A DNA stretch of 35,258 nucleotides from Flavipsychrobacter stenotrophus (GTDB lineage Bacteria > Bacteroidota > Bacteroidia > Chitinophagales > Chitinophagaceae). Within the stretch, counting starts at the first letter, position 1; each line of letters starts with the position of its first letter. The notes under the pieces were generated by a model that saw only the letters and a list, made by a program, of their open reading frames with translations, did not search any database and was not told the origin of the DNA. Location: NCBI GenBank assembly GCA_947379685.1, contig CANCOG010000002.1, forward strand, positions 1 through 35,258, written 5' to 3'. This document shows, in pieces, positions 16,983 through 24,183 of the stretch. Both the position numbers and the translations under genes were made by a program.

Positions 16983-17462
16983 ATGAAAAAAGTATTAACC
17001 ATTATCATTGCATTATGCTGCGTCGTGCAGTTCGCCTGTAAAAAACGGTCGGGGCCTGCTAATGGTAATAGTGTACAACCCGACAATGGCCTCGATAGCC
17101 TGGTTTCTATGAGCGCATCGATTAGTGGCAGAAGCTTTAGTACAGACTCGGTATATGGTTATTTGGTAAAACATATTGGTGATACTGCGAGAATAAACCT
17201 TCTTATAACCGGCAGCCAGCATCGCAACGACACCGCTTCAACTATTTCTTTTACAATTACAGACTATGCAGGAATAGGCACCTACCCTATTAATCCTCCT
17301 TACATTTCCGCAACTTACTATGTAGGCAACATCCGCCATTATGCCACATCAGGCCAAATTGTAGTCACTTCTGACACACAGTATGGAGTCATTGGCACCT
17401 TCAGTTTTGTTGCAGATTCCACAAACGTTACCGATGGAAAATTCAATGCCGCAAAGCCATAG
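16983..17462 (+). CDS. Small lipoprotein, paralogue of the previous gene
   Basis: A 159-residue lipoprotein. The signal MKKVLTIIIALCCVVQFAC ends in a lipobox-like FAC (Cys19), followed by a charged KKRSGPANGN linker that would tether it off the membrane. The mature domain starts MSASISGRSF and contains GIGTYPI, ISATYYVGN, TSGQIVVTS, YGVIGTFSFVAD and VTDGKFNAAKP. These segments line up in order with the preceding lipoprotein (GGTYSI, ASAVYY, SGGVIAV, ISGYFSF, GGTYVVGKP), so the two are diverged duplicates. Function unknown. The preceding 140 nt hold no further gene. The ATG follows a short AT-rich leader without a Shine-Dalgarno sequence, as is usual in this phylum. Confidence 0.75.
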   Translation: MKKVLTIIIALCCVVQFACKKRSGPANGNSVQPDNGLDSLVSMSASISGRSFSTDSVYGYLVKHIGDTARINLLITGSQHRNDTASTISFTITDYAGIGTYPINPPYISATYYVGNIRHYATSGQIVVTSDTQYGVIGTFSFVADSTNVTDGKFNAAKP

Positions 17463-17683
17463 GGGCGATGTCATTGACTTAGCAGGGTTTCTTTGCGGCT
17501 TTGCTTCAAATTAACCGAACGATGATTGAATAAACTGGAAACTGCACCTCTGCGTCTTTGTGCGAAACCTTAAGTCACTGACATTAGCCATAGGGGTGAA
17601 TCCACTTTATAATAGCCGTTAGCTTGGCAATTACCCCCGGTGTCGCCCCGGTGACATTCCCCTCAGCATACAAGTAATATGTT

Positions 17684-17700
17684 TGCCTGACAATCAGGCA
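17684..17700. promoter_or_regulatory. Inverted repeat over the promoter and start of the barrel protein gene
   Basis: TGCCTGA-CAA-TCAGGCA ends 2 nt before the ATG at 17703. Directly upstream and overlapping by 2 nt is TATGTTTG (17678-17685), a perfect match to the -7 element TAnnTTTG, though no TTG sits at -33. The dyad would therefore cover the transcription start, and any RNA starting upstream would hide the start codon in a hairpin. Confidence 0.45.
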
Positions 17701-17702
17701 TC

Positions 17703-18626
17703 ATGAAATACCTTTTTCTGGCTCTCGCGCTTTCGACAGTGTACTTCTTCCCCGCTTCAACTTCAGCACAGGGCTGCTCTGATGCGGGCATTTGCACCGC
17801 TGGAGCAATTCACGCAGAACAAAATATCAATTTGGACACAAGCACTACCAATGCGCTTTCCGTTTCGTTTACCGCGGGGATTGGCGAAAACGGGACCAGA
17901 ATTTTCACACCCCAGGTAGAGGGCTATTTCACACTGCTCAAAAAATACAACTTTGAAGTTAAAGTCCCCTTCGTCTTCGCGACCGGCAATGCAGGTTCAG
18001 CTAGGGGGCTTGGGGATCCTGTCATTACTTGTTCGCACATATTGATTAAGAACAAATTTTCTGCCACAATTGGCACCCGCATTGGCACAGACAATGCAAA
18101 TGCCAATTACAATGGTATCGCTCTACCTATGCCCTACCAGTTCAGTTTGGGCACAACTGATATCATTGCCGCTTTAAACCTGATACCTGGCCGTCATTGG
18201 TCCTTTACAATGGGGTACCAGCAGCCTGTAGTAAATTATAACAGAAATAATTACTTGCCAGATCAAATCTATCCCGCATCGCCCGATCAGTCATCCTACT
18301 TCGCTTCACGCCATCTCGTCAGAAAAGGCGACATTCTATTTAAAGCTACAGGATCCTTTCACCGGAAAAAAACCTCCCTTACAATTGGCCCGCTGATAAT
18401 CTACCACCTCGGACGTGATAGAATTACGCTGGCAAACAGTGAAAGGATCGAACTGATCGGCAGTGAGGGATTGACCCTAAATCTTGCAGCCTCGATTACA
18501 CACAGCTTCAAAAATATCAAGGTCGAACTTTTGGCTGGAACACCCTTCATTGTAAGAGATTACCGACCAGATGGCCTTACCCGAGCATTGGTAATCACTG
18601 GCCGATTAAGTCGTAATCTAAGATAA
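17703..18626 (+). CDS. Outer-membrane beta-barrel protein of unknown role
   Basis: A 307-residue exported protein. The signal peptide is about residues 1-23 (MKYLFLALAL ... STSAQ). The mature N-terminus has a cysteine pair in GCSDAGICTAGA. The rest alternates short amphipathic strands with turns (FEVKVPFVFATGN, GLGDPVITCSHILI, FSATIGTRIGTDNANANYNGI, WSFTMGYQQPVVNYN, ILFKATGSFHRKK, VELLAGTPFIVRDY) and is consistent with a 10-12 strand transporter-like barrel of the kind seen in meta-pathway or heavy-metal associated outer-membrane proteins. That assignment is inference from pattern only. A YHS protein gene follows after an 81-nt gap on the same strand. Confidence 0.7.
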   Translation: MKYLFLALALSTVYFFPASTSAQGCSDAGICTAGAIHAEQNINLDTSTTNALSVSFTAGIGENGTRIFTPQVEGYFTLLKKYNFEVKVPFVFATGNAGSARGLGDPVITCSHILIKNKFSATIGTRIGTDNANANYNGIALPMPYQFSLGTTDIIAALNLIPGRHWSFTMGYQQPVVNYNRNNYLPDQIYPASPDQSSYFASRHLVRKGDILFKATGSFHRKKTSLTIGPLIIYHLGRDRITLANSERIELIGSEGLTLNLAASITHSFKNIKVELLAGTPFIVRDYRPDGLTRALVITGRLSRNLR

Positions 18627-18707
18627 TTGTTAAAAGCAATTATTTGTCGTTTAGCGGACAAGACCAATCTGAAAAAACTTCAATTTTTGCATGACAATCG
18701 TACTTCA

Positions 18708-19172
18708 ATGAAACACACATTATTATCACTATGTGCACTGCTTTTTATAACAATGACAAGTTTTGCACAGTCTGGTCAAAATAGGATAAAAACCTACAAT
18801 CTTAATAAAGGCCTCGCCATAGAAGGCTACGACCCCGTTAGCTATTTCAATGGCAAGCCACTTAAAGGGGCTACCGCTCTGGCGTTCACACATGAAGGGG
18901 TCACTTATCATTTTGCGAATGCAGCAAACCTAAATTCATTTAAGCAGAACCCACGGGGATACGAACCGCAATATGGTGGCTGGTGTGCATATGCTATGGG
19001 CAATACCGGCGAAAAAGTGGAGGTGGACCCCGAAACCTTCAAAATTATTAACGGAAAACTGTTCTTGTTTTACAACCACCTCTTTACCAATACCCTGAAA
19101 AGCTGGAACAAAAACGAAGGGCCACTTAAGGCCAAGGCAGACGTAAACTGGCAAAAGTTCGCCGGCAAATAA
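18708..19172 (+). CDS. Secreted YHS-domain protein
   Basis: A 154-residue protein with a signal peptide (about 1-20, MKHTLLSLCA ... TSFAQ). The rest is one YHS domain: GLAIEGYDPVSYFNGKPLKG, VTYHFANAANLNSFKQNP, YEPQYGGWCAYAMGNTG, VDPETFKIINGKLFLFYN. Such domains are often linked to metal (copper, iron) handling or to envelope redox systems; here the conserved Cys in GGWCAYAM and nearby Tyr and Asp residues are present. The exact ligand is unknown. The ATG at 18708 directly precedes the signal. The upstream barrel protein may belong to the same process, and the DinB gene follows after 72 nt. Confidence 0.88.
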   Translation: MKHTLLSLCALLFITMTSFAQSGQNRIKTYNLNKGLAIEGYDPVSYFNGKPLKGATALAFTHEGVTYHFANAANLNSFKQNPRGYEPQYGGWCAYAMGNTGEKVEVDPETFKIINGKLFLFYNHLFTNTLKSWNKNEGPLKAKADVNWQKFAGK

Positions 19173-19244
19173 TGACATAATAACGCCTCTGCAATCAAAT
19201 ACAATAAACAAAAGATTTATTTTTCTATCAAATTTGCCACAGTC

Positions 19245-19742
19245 ATGCATGTACATAGTTTGGTTGAAGCTGCTTTCTCAGAACTTGAGGACGTGCTTTG
19301 CTTACTCGACGAAAGCCAATATTCGATGCCTTCTAAAAACCTATTCAATGCTACCATTGGTCAGCATGTCAGGCATATAATAGAACTCTACCAATGTCTG
19401 TTAGTTGGTTACGACAATGGCACAGTCAACTATGATCATCGCAAACGAGATTACACTATTGAATCTAATAAGCTGATTGCGATACAAAAAATGCAACTCC
19501 TGCATGATCAAATTTCACTACCCGATAAGAAGATTGTCCTGGAAATACCCGGCACACAAAATGATAGTGGCGTAATAATTGAAAGTAACTTTATGCGTGA
19601 ACTTTGGTACAACCTGGAACATACCATCCACCATATGGCTTTAATCAGAGTAGGCATCAACGAACTTACAAATATAAAGGTATCAGCAACGTTCGGTGTA
19701 GCACCGTCCACAATTAAATACCGTACCGAATGTGTACAGTAA
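19245..19742 (+). CDS. DinB-family protein (four-helix, metal-binding)
   Basis: A 165-residue DinB/YfiT-type helical-bundle protein. The probable metal ligands are His41 (GQHVRHI) and the cluster His126, His129 and His130 in LEHTIHHMALI near the end of the third helix; this spacing is typical of the family. DinB-like proteins act as metal-dependent thiol transferases or hydrolases in some bacteria; the reaction here is unknown. Its last 13 nt overlap the start of the NRDE protein gene, so they are translationally coupled. It is the first gene of a tight run that continues through an ATP-grasp enzyme, a LysE exporter and a Crp-like regulator. Confidence 0.85.
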   Translation: MHVHSLVEAAFSELEDVLCLLDESQYSMPSKNLFNATIGQHVRHIIELYQCLLVGYDNGTVNYDHRKRDYTIESNKLIAIQKMQLLHDQISLPDKKIVLEIPGTQNDSGVIIESNFMRELWYNLEHTIHHMALIRVGINELTNIKVSATFGVAPSTIKYRTECVQ

Positions 19743-20458
19743 CATTCATACCACTGTCAGACCGGATTCTTATCACGTCGAACCGTGACGAGCAAACACT
19801 CAGGGCTCCTGCGGAGTTGCCAGAGGCGGTTGAACTAAAAACAGGTAAAGTGTTATTCCCAAAGGATGGCAAGGCCGGAGGAACCTGGATAGCAATGCAT
19901 AACAACGGCAATGTAATGGTACTGCTCAATGGCGCATTTCACCGGCATGAGCCAGCTCCCCCCTATCGAAAAAGTCGCGGGCTGATCTTTCTCGACATTT
20001 TTGACAGCGCGAATCCCGAAAAAACTTTTGAACTGACAGACCTCACTGATATAGAACCATTCACGCTTGTAATATGGCAAGGCAACAAGCTATTTGAAAC
20101 CCGGTGGGACGGAAAGGAAAAGTATATAACACCTTTACCACCACATACGCCCCGAATCTGGTCATCTGCAACCTTGTATGACGACCAGGTGGTTGCAAAA
20201 AGGAAGGCATGGTTTCAGGCATGGCTACAGGAGACAAAGTACATTACGACCGAAGGAGTCAGGCAATTCCATGAATTTGGTGGTGACGGAGATGAGGCGA
20301 TCAGCTTACGCATGAACAGAGCTGGAATTTTACAGACGGTAAGCATCACTTCAATAGAGATCACCAGTGATCGGTCTATAATGCACTATAGGGACTTTAA
20401 TGCTGGCCTTGTCTCCGTTACCGAATGGTTTCACGCAATAAAACAGAACAACCAATGA
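19730..20458 (+). CDS. NRDE (TANGO2-like) protein
   Basis: A 242-residue NRDE-family protein. The N-terminus MCTVTFIPL and the diagnostic SNRDEQTLR (about residues 17-25) define the family, related to human TANGO2 and with an Ntn-hydrolase-like start in which Cys2 would become the N-terminal nucleophile. GGTWIAMHNNGNVMVLLNG and FHRHEPAPPYRKSRG follow in the usual order. Substrates are not settled; haem or acyl-CoA handling has been proposed for TANGO2. The ATG lies inside the end of the DinB gene, and its TGA shares the ATGA junction with the ATP-grasp gene, so the three proteins should be made together. Length is typical. Confidence 0.9.
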   Translation: MCTVTFIPLSDRILITSNRDEQTLRAPAELPEAVELKTGKVLFPKDGKAGGTWIAMHNNGNVMVLLNGAFHRHEPAPPYRKSRGLIFLDIFDSANPEKTFELTDLTDIEPFTLVIWQGNKLFETRWDGKEKYITPLPPHTPRIWSSATLYDDQVVAKRKAWFQAWLQETKYITTEGVRQFHEFGGDGDEAISLRMNRAGILQTVSITSIEITSDRSIMHYRDFNAGLVSVTEWFHAIKQNNQ

Positions 20459-21510
20459 AGAAACTCCTGCATCGCCCTTTTTTTATCCGTCTTCGCAACT
20501 GGGAATATTGGAATAGCACGTTGGTATATACACCAATATTCCCCTGGTGGCTATGGCTCAGCCTAAAGGCAAGGTCGTTCATGTTTTTTACGGCCGCAAA
20601 TCCCAGAATAAAAAATGGCGGATTTATCATGGAAAGCAAGCGGGATGTCTATGATCTTCTCCCGGGCGAATACTATCCGGAGACTGTTTATGTAGAAGCT
20701 GGAACTACTTTCGAAGTGATAAATGAAAAAATAAAAAGGCAAAATATTCAGTTCCCGTATATCGCAAAGCCTGATATTGGCGAACGAGGATTGGCCGTCA
20801 AGAAGATACACAGTGAAACAGAACTTAGAGACTACCTTACCCATATCCCTGTCCCATTTTTAGTTCAATCGTACGTTGCCTATGAAAATGAGATAGGCAT
20901 ATTCTATTATCGCGTGCCCGGCGCCACGACAGGAAAAATATCCGGCATTGTAAAAAAAGAACCTGTAACTATCACCGGCGACGGCCGATCTACAGTAACC
21001 GAATTAGTAAAACAGAACGAAAGATATCTTTTGCAATGGGCGCAGATAAGGGCATTGAATCCCGAATTGCTGGATATTGTTCTGGCTACAGGTGACCAGC
21101 GGGTATTAGTACCATATGGTAACCATAGCCGCGGGTCGAAATTTACTGATGAAACCTTCAGGGCAACGGAAAAGCTGAATGAAACAATTGATCGTATATG
21201 TTCCCGCATACCCGAATTTTATTATGGCCGCCTCGATGTGAGGTTCGAAAGTTGGGAGTTATTAGAGCAGGGGAAAGCATTTGCCATAATAGAACTAAAC
21301 GGTAGCGGCAGTGAACCGACACACATTTATGACCCTAAACATTCCATTGTATATGCCTGGTGCGAAATTATACGCCATTGGAATATTTTGTACACTATTA
21401 GCAAGGAGAACAATAAACGGGGAGTGCAATACATTTCCCTTGCTCACGGGCGGAAAGAAATGAATGCGTTCAAATTAATAGATGCCCAACTCTCCGCAAG
21501 AATTTGGTAA
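20455..21510 (+). CDS. ATP-grasp family carboxylate ligase
   Basis: A 351-residue protein with an N-terminal hydrophobic, Trp-rich stretch (WEYWNSTLVYTPIFPWWLWL, about 16-35) and then an ATP-grasp fold. FPYIAKPDIGERGLAVKKI is the first nucleotide loop with its Lys, VPFLVQSYV the hinge strand, and RLDVRFES with FAIIELNGSGSEPTHIYDP the Mg-binding Glu and Asn region. Relatives join an acid to an amine using ATP (D-Ala-D-Ala-ligase type). The hydrophobic segment suggests membrane contact. The ATGA overlap with NRDE and the 30-nt gap to a LysE-type exporter suggest that its product, or a waste amino acid, is exported. The substrate is unknown. The ATG at 20455 is chosen for the overlap; an earlier start at 20425 lies within NRDE. 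Confidence 0.8.
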   Translation: MKKLLHRPFFIRLRNWEYWNSTLVYTPIFPWWLWLSLKARSFMFFTAANPRIKNGGFIMESKRDVYDLLPGEYYPETVYVEAGTTFEVINEKIKRQNIQFPYIAKPDIGERGLAVKKIHSETELRDYLTHIPVPFLVQSYVAYENEIGIFYYRVPGATTGKISGIVKKEPVTITGDGRSTVTELVKQNERYLLQWAQIRALNPELLDIVLATGDQRVLVPYGNHSRGSKFTDETFRATEKLNETIDRICSRIPEFYYGRLDVRFESWELLEQGKAFAIIELNGSGSEPTHIYDPKHSIVYAWCEIIRHWNILYTISKENNKRGVQYISLAHGRKEMNAFKLIDAQLSARIW

Positions 21511-21540
21511 TGCCATAAAATACAAACCACCAGCAATGTA

Positions 21541-22197
21541 ATGATTACCAACTTTATCCATATCTTTTTTGTCGGGCTTATGATCAGCCTTTCAGGGTCG
21601 CTGCCGCTCGGCAATCTGAATGTAACGGCTATGCACATAGCCGTGGCAAATAATACACGCAAAGCCCTCATATTTGCAATTGGAGTAACAATTGTCGAAG
21701 TGCTTTACCTCGGTGTGGCGCTGAAATCAGGAAGCTATCTATCCTCGCACCTGCAATTGATCCTGTACTTTCGGATAGCAGCTATTCTACTGCTTTTATC
21801 TATGGCAATAGCAAGTTTCCTTTCTGCCGGAAAGCGAGCTGGAAAAACAAAAAATCCGCGCCTTGAAATAAATAAATTTCTTCTCGGTTTATTAATGAGT
21901 CTGGCCAACCCCATGCCGATCCCATTCTGGTTCGGATGGATCATCTACCTGATAGCAAGCTCAGTGCTCAAATCAAATTTATCGGAAGATATTCTGTTCA
22001 TTACAGGAGCAGGCGTTGGCACCTTTATTGCGCTGTCCCTTTTTGCATATACAGGAACACGTTTATCGTCATTTATGAAGAGACACAAAAAAATAGTTGA
22101 TATTGCAACCGCCAGTCTATTTTTAATGCTCGCGCTATATCAGTTCATTGATCTTTTCCATCACCCCAAAACACTGACTTATGCAACTATCCGTTGA
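21541..22197 (+). CDS. LysE-family exporter
   Basis: A 218-residue inner-membrane protein with about six hydrophobic segments. The family signature lies in the first helix (SLSGSLPLGNLNVTAM) and in the middle (LLMSLANPMPIPFWFGW). LysE/RhtB proteins export amino acids or small peptides using the proton gradient. The first loop has PLGNLN where many members have PGP. The positively charged segment around residues 98-111 (GKRAGKTKNPRLE) should be cytoplasmic. It follows the ATP-grasp gene by 30 nt and overlaps the Crp-like regulator by 17 nt, which ties transport to ligase and regulator. The exported substrate is unknown. Confidence 0.85.
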   Translation: MITNFIHIFFVGLMISLSGSLPLGNLNVTAMHIAVANNTRKALIFAIGVTIVEVLYLGVALKSGSYLSSHLQLILYFRIAAILLLLSMAIASFLSAGKRAGKTKNPRLEINKFLLGLLMSLANPMPIPFWFGWIIYLIASSVLKSNLSEDILFITGAGVGTFIALSLFAYTGTRLSSFMKRHKKIVDIATASLFLMLALYQFIDLFHHPKTLTYATIR

Positions 22198-22885
22198 CGA
22201 TCAACTATTGATTGTACGCCGAACCGACTTCCTGGAAAAACTGAACAGGGAGGACTATGAGGAACTCAACATCCTGCACAACTTCATTATTGCAGACAAG
22301 GAAGCCTATATCTATTTCGACCCTCAAAATCTCAATAAATTATATTTTGTCAAAGAAGGTTTTGTCAAAATCGGCACTATAGATGAAGAAGGAAATGAGC
22401 TCATAAAAGATATCCTCCAACCGGGAGATGTGTTCGGGCAAATAACACTTGAAAAAGCACAAATGCTCGGCGAATTCGCCCAGGCACACAAATGCGAAAC
22501 CATTTTGTGCGCATTTACAATACAAGATTTTGAAAAGCTCTTGTGCCGCCGGCCAGATATGGCTGTTTCCTTTTCTAAAAAAGTCGGGCAAAGGTTGAAA
22601 AGAGTTGAAAACAGATTACTTAACCTGTTGCAGAAAGATGTGCGAACAAGGCTCTTATTCTTCTTTTGGACATTGTTACAACAAAGTGGCAAAAGTGACT
22701 CCAATTCCATAAAACTCACCAACTACCTCACTCATGAAGATATTTCAAGGCTGACTGGTACCAGCAGGCAAACAGTTACGACCCTGATCAATCAATTTTC
22801 CGAAGAGGGATTGATCGATGTAGACCGCCGTTCTATAATTATTCACAACACAAAATTATTACAAAAAGTGGCGAAAGTCGGATAA
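22181..22885 (+). CDS. Crp/Fnr-family transcription regulator
   Basis: A 234-residue regulator. The cyclic-nucleotide-binding-like domain covers about residues 15-130 (YFVKEGFVKIGTIDEEG, LQPGDVFGQ). A long connecting helix leads into a winged helix at about 160-230, with recognition region THEDISRLTGTSRQTVTTLINQF. It lacks an N-terminal Fe-S cysteine set, so it is not a classical Fnr oxygen sensor. It has two cysteines in the sensor part (ETILCAF and KLLCRRP), which could allow thiol sensing, but this is inference. It overlaps the LysE gene by 17 nt. Its stop codon sits inside an inverted repeat at the DoxX promoter, which suggests local control of doxX or of itself. Confidence 0.92.
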   Translation: MQLSVDDQLLIVRRTDFLEKLNREDYEELNILHNFIIADKEAYIYFDPQNLNKLYFVKEGFVKIGTIDEEGNELIKDILQPGDVFGQITLEKAQMLGEFAQAHKCETILCAFTIQDFEKLLCRRPDMAVSFSKKVGQRLKRVENRLLNLLQKDVRTRLLFFFWTLLQQSGKSDSNSIKLTNYLTHEDISRLTGTSRQTVTTLINQFSEEGLIDVDRRSIIIHNTKLLQKVAKVG

Positions 22886-22890
22886 CCGAC
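22877..22890. promoter_or_regulatory. Inverted repeat GTCGG-ATAA-CCGAC at the regulator stop
   Basis: The two perfect 5-bp arms surround ATAA, which includes the TAA stop of the Crp-like gene. The element lies 23-36 bp upstream of TACCTTTG (22913-22920), a perfect -7 element for the DoxX gene, where no -33 TTG is present. Its placement fits an activator site for a weak promoter. Confidence 0.4.
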
Positions 22891-22912
22891 AATTCCCCTT
22901 TTGCAGCCATAA

Positions 22913-22920
22913 TACCTTTG
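22913..22920 (+). promoter_or_regulatory. -7 promoter element of the DoxX gene
   Basis: TACCTTTG matches TAnnTTTG exactly and lies 19 nt before the ATG. No TTG occurs 17-23 nt upstream, so the promoter is probably weak or activator-dependent. Confidence 0.4.
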
Positions 22921-22939
22921 TTGCAAACAACAATATATT

Positions 22940-23341
22940 ATGGGCAAGAGCATCCTTTTATGGTCATTACGAATTGTAGCAGCCTACATCCTGTTGCAAA
23001 CACTCCGGTTTAAGTTCGGCGCAGCACCTGAAAGCGTTTACATCTTTACAAAAGTGGGCATGGAGCCATGGGGCCGCATTGGGTCAGGGATAGTAGAACT
23101 GATTGCATCAATCCTCATCCTTATCCCACGAACAACAGCATTTGGGGCACTGGCCGCAATAGGAACTATGTCAGGAGCAATCTTCTTCCACCTAACGAAG
23201 CTTGGTATCGAAGTAATGGGCGACGGCGGCCAACTTTTCTATATGGGCATTGCGGTTTGGATAAGCAGCGCTGTACTACTTTTCGTCTACCGCAGGCAAA
23301 TACTCGTGCTGATGAATGCTAAGACCTTGAAACCAGCCTGA
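22940..23341 (+). CDS. DoxX-family membrane protein
   Basis: A 133-residue membrane protein with four hydrophobic segments. The first ends in LLQTLRFKFGAAPE, a DoxX-family feature, and the third and fourth hold GSGIVELIASILILIP and FGALAAIGTMSGAIFFHL. DoxX proteins are small membrane components linked to quinol oxidation or to redox and detoxification partners. It lies 54 nt after the Crp-like gene with its own -7 element, and faces ahpD across an inverted repeat. Given these peroxide-defence neighbours, a role in redox stress is plausible but not shown. Confidence 0.85.
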   Translation: MGKSILLWSLRIVAAYILLQTLRFKFGAAPESVYIFTKVGMEPWGRIGSGIVELIASILILIPRTTAFGALAAIGTMSGAIFFHLTKLGIEVMGDGGQLFYMGIAVWISSAVLLFVYRRQILVLMNAKTLKPA

Positions 23342-23384
23342 GCCAGTTGATGCCAATCTTCTATATCTCATTGCACCAAAAAGT

Positions 23385-23450
23385 ACAGTTAACCTTTAGT
23401 GTCATTGGACTACATGTCTGCTGTCTTAAATGACACTATAGGCTAACAGT
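23385..23450. repeat. 66-bp inverted repeat between convergent doxX-like and ahpD genes
   Basis: The 22-nt arms (23385-23406 and 23429-23450) match at 19 of 22 positions. The inner TAGTGTCATT and AATGACACTA are perfect complements, around a 22-nt loop. It lies between two genes that converge. An A run follows on the plus strand and no T run follows the stem on either strand, so it is not a standard intrinsic terminator. Confidence 0.6.
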
Positions 23451-23481
23451 AAAAAAAGTCTCACGAAAACCAGCTAAACAA

Positions 23482-24072
23482 TTACATTACAACGCAAAGA
23501 CCCTTTATCACTGCACCCAATCGTACCGCGTCATATATCCTGGGCTCATCAGCTCCCTGCTCTTTAACCGAATGTTCATGAGAAGTAACACAACGCTCGC
23601 ACCCATTAACGGCTGAAACAACCAGACTGATCAGTTCGAACAAACCCTTACCCATAACCGGGTTCATCATCACGCTCATGCGTAACCCGGCAGGCGTTTT
23701 TGCATAATATTCTACTCCATCCATAAAATGACGGAACCTGTAAAACACGTTATTTACGTTCATGATGGAAACGCAGGCATGAGTTTCTGCTATCTCGTCA
23801 TCAACGGCTCCTTCTCTTTTTGCCAACGCTTCAAATGCCGTTATCAACGCATTGTGCTTTTCGTTTGAAGCTATACTCAGCGCCACGAGATAGGCCTCCT
23901 TCTTTGTCATGTTCTTGCTGTTCAACATACCTGAAACGTTCAGTTTAAGGTCACGCAGGTACTTACTGTTTACTACTGCCAGGCTGCCCATTGACAAGGA
24001 TTCAAATCCCTCATCTATACCCATATCCTGGAAAAAACTCATTACTGTTTCATTGTTTTTCAATACATCCAT
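23482..24072 (-). CDS. ahpD: AhpD-type alkylhydroperoxidase / AhpC reductant
   Basis: A 196-residue helical protein of the carboxymuconolactone decarboxylase-like AhpD group. The redox centre NGCERCVTSHEHSV has Cys158, Cys161, His165 and His167, matching the CxxC-x3-H pattern of AhpD. In mycobacteria AhpD passes electrons from lipoamide to AhpC. The gene directly follows ahpC on the same strand, and that AhpC is of mycobacterial type, which supports the same partnership. The ATG at 24072 gives the normal length; the longer frame would include the terminator stem between the two genes. It converges on the DoxX gene. Confidence 0.85.
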   Translation of the reverse strand: MDVLKNNETVMSFFQDMGIDEGFESLSMGSLAVVNSKYLRDLKLNVSGMLNSKNMTKKEAYLVALSIASNEKHNALITAFEALAKREGAVDDEIAETHACVSIMNVNNVFYRFRHFMDGVEYYAKTPAGLRMSVMMNPVMGKGLFELISLVVSAVNGCERCVTSHEHSVKEQGADEPRIYDAVRLGAVIKGLCVVM

Positions 24073-24114
24073 CTCAAAAGCAGGTTTGGTAATTTCAAAA
24101 ATCAGATAGCTAAC

Positions 24115-24150
24115 TAAAAAAAATGTGCAGACCGAAAACCTGTCTGCACA
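24115..24150 (-). terminator. Intrinsic terminator between ahpC and ahpD
   Basis: On the minus strand TGTGCAGAC (24150-24142) pairs perfectly with GTCTGCACA (24132-24124), a 9-bp stem with a 9-nt loop, followed by a run of eight T (24123-24116). It starts about 30 nt after the ahpC stop and should end most ahpC transcripts, leaving ahpD to read-through or its own promoter. Confidence 0.85.
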
Positions 24151-24183
24151 TCCCTCTATATATTCAATATGCAATCAACACAG

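Noticed and set aside
23385-23450. Integron attC-like site
   Set aside because: The outer arms (GTTAACC and GGCTAAC) are in the wrong orientation and do not fit the R'/R'' consensus; no integrase or cassette array is present.
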